From Macrobrachium rosenbergii (lineage: Eukaryota; Arthropoda; Malacostraca; Decapoda; Palaemonidae), in the NCBI RefSeq assembly GCF_040412425.1, contig NC_089782.1, positions 46,731,322 to 46,795,321 of the forward strand: DNA of 64,000 nucleotides. Direction: 5' to 3'. The position numbers and the translations under genes are program-made. The notes under the pieces were generated by a model. The model worked only from the letters and a program-made list of their open reading frames with translations. It was not told the DNA's origin and did not search any database. Each line of letters starts with the position of its first letter. Position 1 is the stretch's first letter. Positions 28,319 through 40,327 of the stretch are shown here, in pieces.

Positions 28319-28473
28319 GTTATTTATTCGTTTATTTATTTATCTATTTCAGCATAAAAAGCAATGAACGATTAAACTCTTGGTTACGAGGGTAAAGACG
28401 AGTCCATTCCAGCCCTGGTGGGTGAATCTGAACTCGACCAACATATGTATGAATCAGCGGAAATGAACTCACT

Positions 28474-28680
28474 TCTTACTTCGTGGTCAAGTGGTTAACG
28501 TTACCTCATTCTGATATACTGGCTGCTGGTTCGAATCCTGCCACGGGCGTCAGAATTTCACTACTTGCTTCTTCACTTGGATCTCAGTCTTGGTAGTGAG
28601 GCGGTTATCTAAAAAAGGGTGAAGAAATCTTGTAAAGATTATTTGCCCAAGAGGGAAGAACTGTAAATAAATTTAGCTTA
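28474..28680 (+). repeat. tRNA-derived SINE, family S2 (tRNA head intact)
   Basis: Best pol III head in the window: box A-like GTGGTCAAGTGGTTAACG, then box B-like GCTGGTTCGAATCCTGCC about 40 bases later. A non-tRNA body follows (GGATCTCAGTCTTGGTAGTG, AAGGGTGAAGAAATCTTGTA). Related truncated copies lie at 12990 and 15770, so this is a SINE rather than a functional tRNA gene. Confidence 0.72.
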
Positions 28681-28902
28681 ACATCATACCACATGGAGAA
28701 GGGGTATCAGAATGAATCAACAGTCTATCTAGTTCCTGAAGCATTGTAAACAAAATATGTAAATAAATTTCTTTCCATGAATATTGGTATGAAATTGCTA
28801 TTGTACTCAGTATTATATGTAAAAGTCAGAAAGGCTTAAAATATTAATTTCATTCACAGGGTTGTGAGAAGTATATGAACAAGTATTTAAATTATCATTT
28901 CC
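28681..28902. other. No gene recognised
   Basis: AT-rich unique stretch. Confidence 0.5.
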
Positions 28903-29081
<179 letters not shown>

Positions 29082-29293
29082 ACAGAATAAATGGTGCCTC
29101 AAACTACAAGCATAGATCACCGGCTAACAAAGTTCTCAAAAATCAGAATGAAAAAAGAAAGTCTTGAAAGATGACCCATCTGATAAGAGTCAGCATTTTT
29201 TTGTCTGAGTTTGCCAGACTGGTTGCTCAAGGCAGCTACTGCAATAATTCGATCCCTTGTTTCCATACCACTCACTATTTGTTTATTGATTAT
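29082..29293. other. No gene recognised
   Basis: Short unique stretch. Confidence 0.5.
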
Positions 29294-29296
29294 CAC

Positions 29297-29368
<72 letters not shown>

Positions 29369-29526
29369 GTGCAGAACTCTCAATGCCGAGAACAGTTAAT
29401 TTTGTATAAGGTCCACAATGATATATCAGTGGTAGAATGTGAGGCTATAAAAATGTATACAAATCTTTCGAACCCTATCCTGGACTGAAGATGAACCCAT
29501 ATCATTGTGGACCTTAAACAAAATTA

Positions 29527-29599
<73 letters not shown>

Positions 29600-29824
29600 G
29601 GAGAAGACCCTCTTTCAGGCATGTTTTGTTAAAAGAATGGCAGCATCAGTGGAATTGCTTTTTCATAGTCTTTTCAGTTCTTCTTGTTATTTCCTCTTCT
29701 TCAGGCCTGGTATTTGCTAAGAGCTGGCCGATGTACAAAGTCTGGATAAGGAAGGTAATCGTTCTGATTAATGTACTTTCCTCTCTTCTGCGGGAGCCTC
29801 AGCTCCCCTCCGTTGAGGGCGACA

Positions 29825-29881
<57 letters not shown>

Positions 29882-30026
29882 AAACAATATCCCTAATGGC
29901 AAAAGCCTTAAATGGAGAAACAAATCCACAGTTATGTATCGGTACATATATTTAAAGATTAATCTGTTCGATTCCCCTTTGATTAAAAAGGCGAATCGAA
30001 CAGATTCCCCAAAGCTCTCTATACAG

Positions 30027-30113
<87 letters not shown>

Positions 30114-30261
30114 CAACAAAACAAAAACTTCTTTCAGTTTTCTTCTGAAGATGGAAAGAGAAACCCACAAGATTCCTGTGTATAACTTGTTTATTTGTAA
30201 ACAAGTTATACACATATGTAAATATTTAAAAGTAAACAAGTTATATTCAGAAATCTTGTGG

Positions 30262-30310
<49 letters not shown>
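29294..30310. repeat. Cluster of five (ATT)n arrays separated by hairpins
   Basis: ATT/TTA arrays at about 29296-29368, 29527-29598, 29826-29879, 30028-30112 and 30264-30308. Three of the four spacers contain strong inverted repeats: 29400-29424 with 29499-29524 (AAGGTCCACAATGATAT); 29961-29974 with 29993-30006 (AATCTGTTCGATTC); and a nested pair 30162-30171 with 30254-30263 (ACCCACAAGA) around 30178-30193 with 30198-30213 (GTGTATAACTTGTTTA). Homopolymer ORFs are artefacts. Confidence 0.9.
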
Positions 30311-30517
30311 AATGTGCACGCATTATAGGAAAACGTCCCAAAACCCATCTACTTAATAAGCAAACTTATGCCCCTATGTAAGAGAGAATAAGTTATTCAA
30401 AATGACTAGAAAAACAATAAGATATAGATAAGACAGAAAAATTATTCCAAATATTAAGTTAAAAGACAAAATAGAAAACACGTTTCTTTCCTAAATCATA
30501 ATTATTGCACAGAGAAT
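30311..30517. other. No gene recognised
   Basis: AT-rich linker. Confidence 0.5.
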
Positions 30518-30848
30518 ATGATAAATACGATATATACCGCCTATGTGATACATCCCGCCTATACGATACATACCACCTGTACGATACATATAAGACATAC
30601 CGCCTATAAGATACATATCACCACTACGATACATGCAAGACATACCGCCTGTAAGGTACATACCACCAGTACGATACATGTAAGGTATACCGCCTATAAG
30701 ATACATACCACCAGTACGATACATGTAAGACATACCGCCTACAAGGTACAGACCACCAGTACGATACATGCAAGACATACCGCCTATACGATACATATCA
30801 CCTGTACGATACATATAAGACATACCACCTATACGATACATGCCACCT
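30518..30848. repeat. Minisatellite, 45 bp unit (15 bp subunits), about seven copies
   Basis: Units repeat GATACATGTAAGACATACCG, CCTATAAGATACATACCACC and AGTAC with small changes. Because 45 is divisible by 3, both strands stay open (Thr/Ile/His on plus, Tyr/Gly/Met on minus). There is no gene context, so I do not call a protein. Confidence 0.92.
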
Positions 30849-30919
30849 AATCCTAGATCAAAAAGAAAAAGAAAATGCGAAACAGTATTGATAAACAGGC
30901 ACGCAAACGATGTATGTAT

Positions 30920-31514
<595 letters not shown>

Positions 31515-31596
31515 AAGAAGAAGAAGAAGAAGAAGAAGAAGAAGAAGAAGAAGAAGAAGAAGAAGAAGAAGAAGAAGAAGAAGAAGAAGAAGAAGC
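31515..31596. repeat. (AAG)n microsatellite
   Basis: About 27 AAG units. Homopolymer Phe/Ser/Leu ORFs on the minus strand are artefacts. Confidence 0.95.
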
Positions 31597-31727
31597 AAGA
31601 GAAGATTGAAAAAATACGGACACAATAATCCTCACTACCAAGACAGGTACTGGCCAAAAAGGGGACAGGTTCTCGAAATTTTTCTTGAAGTCTGTAACCC
31701 TAATATTATCGCTTATTGTTGCTAGGC

Positions 31728-31732
<5 letters not shown>

Positions 31733-31790
<58 letters not shown>
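31733..31790. repeat. (CT)n microsatellite
   Basis: About 29 CT units. Confidence 0.95.
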
Positions 31791-31793
<3 letters not shown>

Positions 31794-32758
31794 GTCCTTT
31801 TTGCTTTAATTCTCGTTTTGCCGGAGGGTGGACACCATGTCAGGCTGGTCTGAATGGATAGGGTATCTGTGTTAATTTGAATAAGGGGTATTATTTGATA
31901 TGGTATCTCTTACAAAAACAACATAACCAGTCTAATCAACTCCTAAGTGAGAGGGGGGATCCACCAGAGGTGACACCGTGGGAAAAAAAATTGAGAACGG
32001 GAAGAGGGAGAGGGAGAGGGAGAGGGGAAGGAACGAAACAGAATAAAATGTGTCAGAAGCAAACAGTTGAAAAGATGGACTTAAAAAAAGGTAAGGTGGA
32101 AGGAAGGAAACAAAGTATTTATTGAGGTAGAAATAAACGGAATGATTTAAAAAGTCAGATAACTAAAAGGTGAAGGGGAAAGAGACAGAGAATCAAGTGT
32201 AGCAGAAATAAAAAAAAAAAAACTTGAAAAGACAAAAAAAAAAAAAAAGGAGGGGAAGGAAAGAAGGAAACAAAGTATGAGATAAACTTTTTTAATGAAA
32301 ACAAAAATAAGATTGAAAAAAGTAAAAGGAAACAAAATGGTATAAAACTTAGCAGAGATTAAAAATAAAGTAAGAAAAAGGAGAGGAGAGAGAAACAAAC
32401 AATATATCAGCGACTTTTTTAGTCGCCGAAGCTTGCGCTAGTTGGCCACCAACGGCGTCTTGGAAACAATGAGAAATGTACCTCAGGGATTTAAACTTCA
32501 TCTGATGTAAAGCCAGAAATTAAGAGTAAATGGAGCTGTCTCACCTATTGTTCTCACCCTCGGGTCTCACAAACAACGGGACAGCACTGCAAAGGACGAT
32601 GAAGAACGACAAATAAATAAGCAAACAAAGAAACGAAGACGGTACGAACTGTACCTTTCACATTGAGCAATGAAGGCTATAAATTTAATATGCATATAAG
32701 TGATTTAAATGAAAAAGAGATGGGGTCGTGGGATGTGGAGTTCCTGGAGTAAATTGGA
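31791..32758. other. No gene; purine-rich stretch
   Basis: Strong A/G bias on the plus strand between about 31970 and 32400, with poly-A runs. No gene supported. Confidence 0.55.
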
Positions 32759-32995
32759 ATGGAGAGATTCTTGTGGAAATGTGCTTCGAAAAGGGATTTA
32801 TTGTTGCAAATAAATAAATACCATTGGAAAAAATATACAGAGATGGACTTGGGAAAGAGAAAATTACGAAGAAAAGAGTTTGTTAGATTATGTGTCAGTG
32901 CAGAGCACATCAATGCATCGGTGAGAAGGGGAGCAGCTGGGGGTATACATGATCATTGTCTCGTTGAAGAAAAAGTTAAGGAAGATGGAAGCTGA
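32759..32995 (+). pseudogene. Possible LINE endonuclease remnant
   Basis: A 78-codon open stretch ends with GGIHDHCLVEEKVK, reminiscent of the (S)DHxLVExK end of endonuclease/exonuclease/phosphatase domains in non-LTR retrotransposons. Nothing upstream or downstream confirms this, so it is a weak call. Confidence 0.22.
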
Positions 32996-33100
32996 AGATA
33001 AAGTGATGAAAAGGTAGCTGTGAGACAGGTAGCTTGGACAGATAGGGGCAGATGGCAATTACGATCATGATCTGATGAGATGTCTTGGACAGACGATTCA

Positions 33101-33361
33101 TTAACCATGAAAACTTGTGAGTACGTTCTGGGAAGTTCTTGAGCATTGGCAATGATCAGCACTCAGGCCTTTTCTTCCCAAAAGTTGATGTTTTGAGCGG
33201 AAGAAAAGTGGACACTCCCCATTTTTCAAGTCTACCTCAATACCAGATAAGTGAAGAGCGTTGAGCGTAGGACGAACGACCCTGTCTGGTGAACACCAAG
33301 TAGTCTTGAAACAAAGAGCATGCTTTACTCTGTTTTGAGCTGTTAATGAGCCAGAGGTCAA
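33101..33361 (-). pseudogene. Possible Gypsy-type reverse-transcriptase remnant
   Basis: The minus-strand ORF has the pattern LNALHLSGIEVDLKNGECPL then LLGRKGLSAD. It resembles the end of the RT domain of Gypsy-like elements (leucine-rich helix, K-x-E/K-C-x-F-F, then LGHxVSxxG). No protease, RNase H or integrase is seen around it. Low confidence. Confidence 0.3.
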
Positions 33362-33658
33362 TAGAAGCCGTCAGTGAGAGAGAAGGGACAGATATCAAAG
33401 AGAAAGTCATCTGGAGCTTTGTAAGAAAGGGAGAAGAAAAAGGGAAGCCATCTTCTGTGAGAGAACTGCCCCAAGGCTATCACAGAATCGACAATTGGTC
33501 TAATTCCAACTGGAGACATTCGATTGTTTTCTATAACCTACTTAAAGTATAAGTACGACGGCTGATAGGCACTGACGGTAATAAGGTTAGACAGGGACTT
33601 CAGATTCTTACTCTAACATAAAATTTCCCTCACATTTAATATACATATTTATGTACCT
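33362..33658. other. No gene recognised
   Basis: Unique-looking, no known motif. Confidence 0.5.
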
Positions 33659-33692
<34 letters not shown>

Positions 33693-35560
33693 GAATATAA
33701 GAAGGCCCATAAAACACTATTTGAACGTTGCAACCATATATTTCGAGCACTTCCTTCTGTGCCCCTGTTTACTGGTAAAATATGGACAGATGAAATGTTA
33801 CAGGAGTATATATACAAAGCATATGTAGGTGTGGCATTAAGTCTCCGATGGTATGCAGGTGACCGTTCCCAAGACGGAGGGAAAATAAACAATTCCCTAG
33901 TGGTTTTTGGCCTCATTAACTCCTGTTTTGCGATTCGTCTGGTGGTCGTGTTCCCTTGAGCACCTGTTTGACAGGAGGTTTAAGGATTAACCTGTCGATT
34001 TCATCCGCTTTCCAATGTCCTCCTGACAAGTTCATATTGTTGGTTTGATTGATGATAGCAGATTCCAGCATCTTTCTTTTGTACAGACAGCTGCTTTTGA
34101 AAACCAGCTCTGCCCCGCTCCAGTTTATGGAATGGCCTCTATCCCTGATATGTAGAAAAAATCCCCGAACTCTTTGAAGCATACTGTACCGATCTTTTGT
34201 GCTCTATTAATCTTTGCGAGAGGGACCTGCCCGTCTCTCCCACGTAAATCTCATTACAATTGTTGCACGGAATCTTGTAAACTCCGGCTTCTTCCCCTTT
34301 TTTATTTAAGTATACGTTAACGAGCGAGCTCCCGATGGATTTGGGATAATGGAAGATAAAAGGATTGTTAGACCTGAGTTGTTCTGTGGCTTTTTGGATG
34401 TTTTCGTCGTACGGAAGCTTTATTTTGTTGTTAAAATCTATTTGTCTGTTGTGAGTGGGACCTTTGTAGTATATTTTATTCGCTTTGTTAATAGCCTTCT
34501 CGATAATGTGTGGTGGGTAGAGAAGTTGGATCGTGTTGAATTCTTTATCTAGGTACCCATTTGAACATATTCTAAGCTCCCTGAGGAATAAGTTGCACCC
34601 TACCATGATCTTTACGGAGACATCGTGGTAGCTCAAGAAATGAATATAGGAAACAGCGAAAGTGGGTTTCCTATATACTGTGAAGGCATATCTGTTCTGT
34701 TCTCTTATGATCGATACATCTAGGAACGGCAATTTTCCTTCCTTTTCCCATTCTGTTTTGAATTTTATGGTCGGAACTAGCGAATTTAGTCTATTAAAAA
34801 TTCATTAAAGTCTCCCCAGCTATTGTCCCAGAAAGTAAAAATATCATCTACGTATCTAAGCCAGATCATATTTCGGGGTTTGATAGACGACAAAATTTCT
34901 GTTTCGAAATATTCCATGTACAAGTTTGCTAGAAGGGGTGATAGGGGACTTCCCATGCTACAGCCAAATTTTTGTTTGTAAAAATTACCATTGAAAGAAA
35001 ACACGTTGTTAGTTACACAGAAGTTGATAAGTTTTAAAGTTTTATCTATGCCAAGAGGAAAATGGTCTTCATATGGTTGTAACTACCTCTCTAAAAAAGA
35101 CAACACGTCGGCGATCGGGACTTTAGTAAATAATGACTCGACGTCTAGGCTGAGCAATTTGATGTTACTTGAGGGGATGTTTAAACTATTAAATTTTTGT
35201 ATAAAATCCTCTGCATGTTTGACGTGGGAGTATGAGAAGGTTCCTAGAAAGAGCCCCTGCTAGATATTATGGGGCGTAAAGGAATCCCATCTTTATGTGT
35301 TTTCGGGAGGCCGTAAAAATAGGGGAGAGAGGGGTTGATTACCTTATATGTCTCTAGTAGTTCTGTGTCCTTCTTATTGCCCCCTATGGTTCTGACTGAT
35401 TTGTTAAAGTGAACAGCAATATTTGTTGAGGGATCTTTCTTTAATTTGTCATAGGCCTACGCATCGTTTAGAAGTTCTTGAACTGTATTGATGTGTCTCC
35501 TTGTCTAAGAGAACTATTTTCCCGTCTTTGTCAGATTTTGTGATGATGATATCCCCCTTT
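33659..35560 (-). pseudogene. Penelope-like retroelement with GIY-YIG endonuclease, minus strand
   Basis: Reading right to left: an RT 5' region with IAVHFNKSVRTIGGNKKD and YFYGLPKTHKDGIP (35310-35390); LLSLDVESLFTKVP (35100-35160); FGCSMGSPLSPLLANLYMEY and the catalytic YVDD near 34850; MPFLDVSI at 34732. It then reaches a GIY-YIG endonuclease with GVYKIPCNNC and EIYVGETGRSLSQRL near 34220-34290, followed by an LIEHKRSV stretch and a C-terminal region to 33920. The order and motifs are those of Penelope-like elements. Two or more frameshifts (near 35020, 34790 and 34160) and stops inactivate it. It is a different, better preserved family from the 19.5-23.2 kb pair. The right end abuts (CT)n and (TA)n; the left boundary is uncertain. 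Confidence 0.85.
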
Positions 35561-35580
35561 TCCTTAAACTAACTAACTAT

Positions 35581-35714
<134 letters not shown>

Positions 35715-36051
35715 ATATAGATAGACAGATAAAATGGTGACTTACGGTAACTCAACCTTCCTATTAAAGAGTTTCTGATTTGTAAAAAAATTTTTACAAA
35801 AGAGCGTAAACCTTTTCTGTCTCTCTGTCATGAGTTTCGTTCTGTAAATATCCTTTAGATACACAACTTCACCTCATGGTACGTGTTCTTTCGTAAACAT
35901 GGTACGATTTCAGAACACTTCTGAAATAAAAGCTTGGCTTCGTTATGTATAGGCTCCATAAACAAAATATGAATCGTAATCCTGAAGTCAAAGAAGACGT
36001 TTGCAATTCTGACAATGCATAATTGTAAGCTTTGATTCCTCGCCCGCTTGC

Positions 36052-36057
<6 letters not shown>
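35715..36057. other. No gene recognised
   Basis: Mixed AT-rich sequence. Confidence 0.5.

Positions 36058-36094
<37 letters not shown>
36058..36094. repeat. (CT)n microsatellite
   Basis: About 18 CT units. Confidence 0.92.
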
Positions 36095-36098
<4 letters not shown>

Positions 36099-36299
36099 TC
36101 ACCTCACGAGCGTTAAACGCCACGTTTGATCCTGGACGGGGTAATGGCCATTTGGAGAAGTTTCATTGAAATTCACTGCTCCATATGTCTCTGTTGACAA
36201 CAGCAGCGAATTATGTACTGATTGTGGGTCAGTTTTTGTTGGTCATATCCCACACAAACCTACATATACACACACATACATACATATGCATATGTATAT

Positions 36300-36665
<366 letters not shown>

Positions 36666-37985
36666 GTCCCTTTTATCAAGGAATTATGTGCTGACTGTCC
36701 CTTTTATCCAGAGATTACTGTGCTGACTGCCCGTTTTAACCAAACATTACTTTACTGACTGTCCCATTTATCAAGATATTACTGTGCTGACTGTCCATTT
36801 TATCCAGGTATTACTGTGCTGACTGTCCCTTTTATCCAGGTATTACTGTGGTGACTAAACCCATTTATCCAGGTATTACTGTGCTGACTGTCCCATTTAT
36901 CTAGGCATTACTGTGCTGACTGTCCCTTTTACACAGGTATTAATGTGGTGACTGTCTCTTTTATCCAGGTATTACTGTGCTGACTGTCCCAATTATCTAG
37001 GTGTTACTGTGGTGACTGTCCCATTTATTTAGGTATTACTGTGCTAACTGTCCCTTTTACCCAGGTATTACTGTGGTGACTGTCCCTTTTACCAAGGTAT
37101 TACTGTGCTGACTGTCCCATTTATCCAGGTATTACTATGCTGACTGTCCCATTTATCTAGGCGTTACTGTGGTGACTGTCCCTTTTACCCGGGTATTACT
37201 GTGGTGACTGTCCCTTTTATCCAGGTATTACTGTGCTGACTGTCCCATTTATTTAGGTATTACTGTGCTAACTGTCACTTTTACCCAGGTATTACTGTGG
37301 TGACTGTCCCTTTTACCCAGGTATTACTGTGCTGACTGTCCCATTTATCCAGGTATTACTTTGCAGACTGTCCCATTTATCTAGGCGTTACTGTGGTGAC
37401 TGTCCCTTTTACCCGGGTATTACTGTGGTGACTGTTCCTTTTATCCAGGTATTACTGTGCTGACTGTCCCATTTATCCAGGTATTACTGTGCTGACTGTC
37501 CCTTTTACCCGGGTATTACTGTGGTGACTGTCCATTTTATCCAGACATTACTGCGGTGACTGTTCCATTTATCCAGTCATTACCATTCTGTCTGTCCCTT
37601 TTATCCAGGTATTACTGTGCCAACTGTCCCTTTTATCTAAGTATTACTGTGGTGACTGTCCATTATATCCAGATATTGCTGTGGTGACTGTCCCATTTAT
37701 CCAGGTATTACTGTGGTGGCTGCCCCATTTATTCAGGTATTACTGTGCTGACTGTCCCTTTTATCCAGACATTATTGTGGTGACTGTCCCTTTTATCCAG
37801 GTATTAGTGCATTGTCTGTTCCTTTTATCCAAGGATTACGTGCTAACTGTCCCTTTTATCCAGGTATTACTGTGGCGACTATCTATTTTATCTAGACATT
37901 ACTGTGGTGACTGTCCCCCAGGTATCACTTTGCTGACTGTCCCTTTTATCCAGAATTGCTGTGGTAACTGTCCCATTTACCCCCA
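36666..37985. repeat. Minisatellite, ~32 bp unit, about 40 copies
   Basis: Unit consensus is roughly TGTGCTGACTGTCCC then TTTTATCCAGGTATTAC, with G/C alternation at GTGGTGACT/GTGCTGACT and A/T alternation at CCCATTTA/CCCTTTTA. Copies are directly adjacent without unique spacers, so this is not a CRISPR array. Open frames across it are repeat artefacts. Confidence 0.95.
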
Positions 37986-38158
37986 GTAAACCTAAGCACA
38001 CATCCCCACTTAACTGAAACACCCCCACTAAACCTAAACACATACCCCCACGTAATTGAAACACACCCATTAAAACTGAGCACACACCCCCACTTAACTG
38101 AAACACCCCTACTAAACCTAAACAAACACCCCCACTTAACTGAAACACCCCCACTAAA
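37985..38158. repeat. Minisatellite, ~42 bp unit, about four copies
   Basis: AC-rich unit with CACCCCCACTAAACCTAA and CCCCCACTTAACTGAAAC, immediately following the 32 bp array. Confidence 0.9.
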
Positions 38159-38378
38159 CCTAGGGCTGGGCTGAAGGATTAGACTTATTTAACGTGGCTA
38201 AGAAGCAATTGGTTCCTTAGCAACGGGACCTACAGCTTATTGTGGAATCTGAACCACATTATAGTGAGAAATGAATTTCTATCACCAGAAATAAATTCTT
38301 CTAACTCTTCATTAGCCGGCTGGAGAGTCGAACTTGGGCATAGCGAGTGCAAGACCACAACTCTACTGACTCACCCAA
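38159..38378 (-). repeat. tRNA-derived SINE, family S1, reverse copy
   Basis: Reverse complement of the 13812/39731 elements: CTAGGGCTGGGCTGAAGGAT, CAATTGGTTCCTTAGCAACG, TATCACCAGAAATAAATTC, AGCCGGCTGGAGAGTCGAAC. The region after the box B is diverged. Confidence 0.78.
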
Positions 38379-38503
38379 GGAAGAGCTTAGTAGAAGGGAG
38401 AGGAAGTGAGAGAGAGAGAGTAGAGGGGGTGTTGGGAGGGGAGGAGAGAGAGTTATCAGTTGTCATTCAGAGTTTTCCTGGGCAGCGCTGTGTTGGTCAG
38501 CTA

Positions 38504-38504
<1 letters not shown>
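38379..38504 (+). mobile_element. Helitron-like 3' end fragment
   Basis: TTGTCATTCAGAGTTTTCCT then GGGCAGCGCTGTGTTGGTCAGCTAG-type terminus ending at 38504, directly followed by TATATA. A (GA)-rich segment with GGGGTGTTGGGAGG precedes it, as near 9775. Confidence 0.6.
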
Positions 38505-38591
<87 letters not shown>

Positions 38592-38592
38592 G

Positions 38593-38637
<45 letters not shown>

Positions 38638-38649
38638 ATATATATATAT

Positions 38650-38706
<57 letters not shown>

Positions 38707-38717
38707 CACACACACAT

Positions 38718-38763
<46 letters not shown>
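38505..38763. repeat. (TA)n arrays with (CA) interruptions
   Basis: TA runs at 38505-38585, 38598-38630 and 38657-38763 separated by short ATATGTATAA and ACACAC steps. Confidence 0.95.
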
Positions 38764-38767
<4 letters not shown>

Positions 38768-39142
38768 ACATTAAAACATAATGACTGTTTTACCTACTAC
38801 TGATCATACACACGGACATACAAGTCCTTTGAGATAAGACTAATTCACAGGACCAGATCTTAACCAGTGGTTTCGACGCCATTATCCCACCGAACCGGAG
38901 GTTTCCAAGGAATCGGATTCCACTTGGAGTGAAATGATATCCACTACAATCGTTAATACAGCGGCTCTTCGGAAACCAGAATTTTTCTACTGCTACATTC
39001 ATATTTTGGAGGAAAAACAAAGATGTTGAATTCTTATTCCGTTGTTGATGTTGTTTGTAGTGTTCGTTCACTTGTGAGGAATTTTGACTAGTATTAATTG
39101 TGACGTGGATACTATCTTAAGGCATTTATTATTATTAATTTC
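38764..39142. other. No gene recognised
   Basis: Unique-looking sequence; minus-strand ORF at 38790-39071 has no known motif. Confidence 0.5.
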
Positions 39143-39446
39143 CCGTAGGGGGTTAGTGCCGTCAGTGCGCCTCATGCGGTGCACTGTAGGCATTACTAAA
39201 GGTTCTTTGAGCGTGCCTTTGTCCCCTAGCTGCAATCCCTTTCGTTCCTTTTACTGTACCTCCTTTCATATTCTCTTTCTTCCACCTACTTTCCACCCTC
39301 TCCCAACAGTTGATTCGTAGTGCAACTGCGAAGTTTTCCTCCAGTTACACCTTTCAGGCCTTTTACTGCCAATTTCCGTTTCAGCGCTGAATGACCTCAT
39401 AGATCCCAGTGCTTGGCCTTTGGCCTATATTCTATATTCAATTCAT
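39143..39446 (+). repeat. Interspersed repeat family R1, subfamily a (best copy)
   Basis: CCCGTAGGGGGTTAGTGCCG start, GCGGTGCACTGTAGGCATTA, CCCCTAGCTGCAATCCCTTT, TACTGTACCTCCTTTCATAT, CGTAGTGCAACTGCGAAG, GCGCTGAATGACCTCATAGA and TTGGCCTTTGGCCTATATTC. Full-length reference copy for the family in this window. Confidence 0.9.
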
Positions 39447-39730
39447 TATTATTCATAATGGGAGGAAGAGATTCTCTGAGTGAACTTTTTTTCCATTTTT
39501 TCTCTTGATGCACAAACATTTTTACATGTGAATAATTTGCACAAACAATGCTTACCTTATGATAGACAGCTCCTGCTGTGAACTTCACAGCATCTTTGTG
39601 ACAGCATCTCTGCTGCGTCCTTGTGATAACACTATTTGTGTATATTTATTGTTCATGCGTAATTATGTTTTTATAAAAAGAATAAAAAGAAACACGGATC
39701 TCACTTAATGGGTCTCCTTCTACTATCAGT
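39447..39730. other. No gene recognised
   Basis: Short unique stretch. Confidence 0.5.
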
Positions 39731-40006
39731 TCCTCGTTGGACGAGTCGGTAGAGTTCTCGGCTAGCACTCTGCTAGGCCCGAGTTCGAGTCTCCGGCCGG
39801 CCAGTGAAGAATTAGAGGAATTTATTTCTGGTGATAGAAATTCATTTCTCGCTATAACATGGTTCGGATACAACAGTAAGCTGTAGGTCCCGTTGCAAGG
39901 TAACCAATTGGTTCTTAGCCACGTAAAATAAGTCTAATCCTTCGGGTCAGCCCTCTCTAGGAGAGCTGCTAATCAGCTCAGTGGTCTGGTAAAACTAAGG
40001 TATACT
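39731..40006 (+). repeat. tRNA-derived SINE, family S1 (best copy)
   Basis: Head CCTCGTTGGACGAGTCGGTA with box A-like GAGTCGGTAGAGTTC, box B-like GAGTTCGAGTCTCC about 40 bases on, then CGGCCGGCCAGTGAAGAATT, the conserved body and an AAACTAAGGTATACTTTTTT tail ending in poly-T. Confidence 0.82.
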
Positions 40007-40266
40007 TTTTTTTCCTTCTACTATTATCAGCAGGAACGTGATTGTGCGTCGATATTTTATTCTTATTATTCTCAGCTTTCTTTTGTTAAAGAATTATTAT
40101 TATGATGATTACCGTTCGCAACGTACTCTTAAGGAAGGAGCTCAAAGGATCAGGAAAACAAACCTTATGCACAGTCATTAGAAAGCACAAAATTCCGGTG
40201 TCCTGCGACCACTTCTGCCTTAAATCCAAAACTATTTAAAATATTTGCAACTGACTGTTCTACAGC

Positions 40267-40267
<1 letters not shown>
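40007..40267. other. No gene recognised
   Basis: Short unique stretch with ATTATTATT runs. Confidence 0.5.

Positions 40268-40325
<58 letters not shown>
40268..40325. repeat. (GA)n microsatellite
   Basis: About 29 GA units. Confidence 0.95.

Positions 40326-40327
<2 letters not shown>

Noticed and set aside
28474..28560. Functional tRNA gene
   Set aside because: Box A and B are good, but the acceptor stem does not close and truncated relatives occur at 12990 and 15770, which points to a SINE.
36666..38158. Regularly repeated 32 bp and 42 bp units that could suggest a CRISPR-like array
   Set aside because: Units are directly adjacent and degenerate with no unique spacers, and the host is an animal. 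They are minisatellites.
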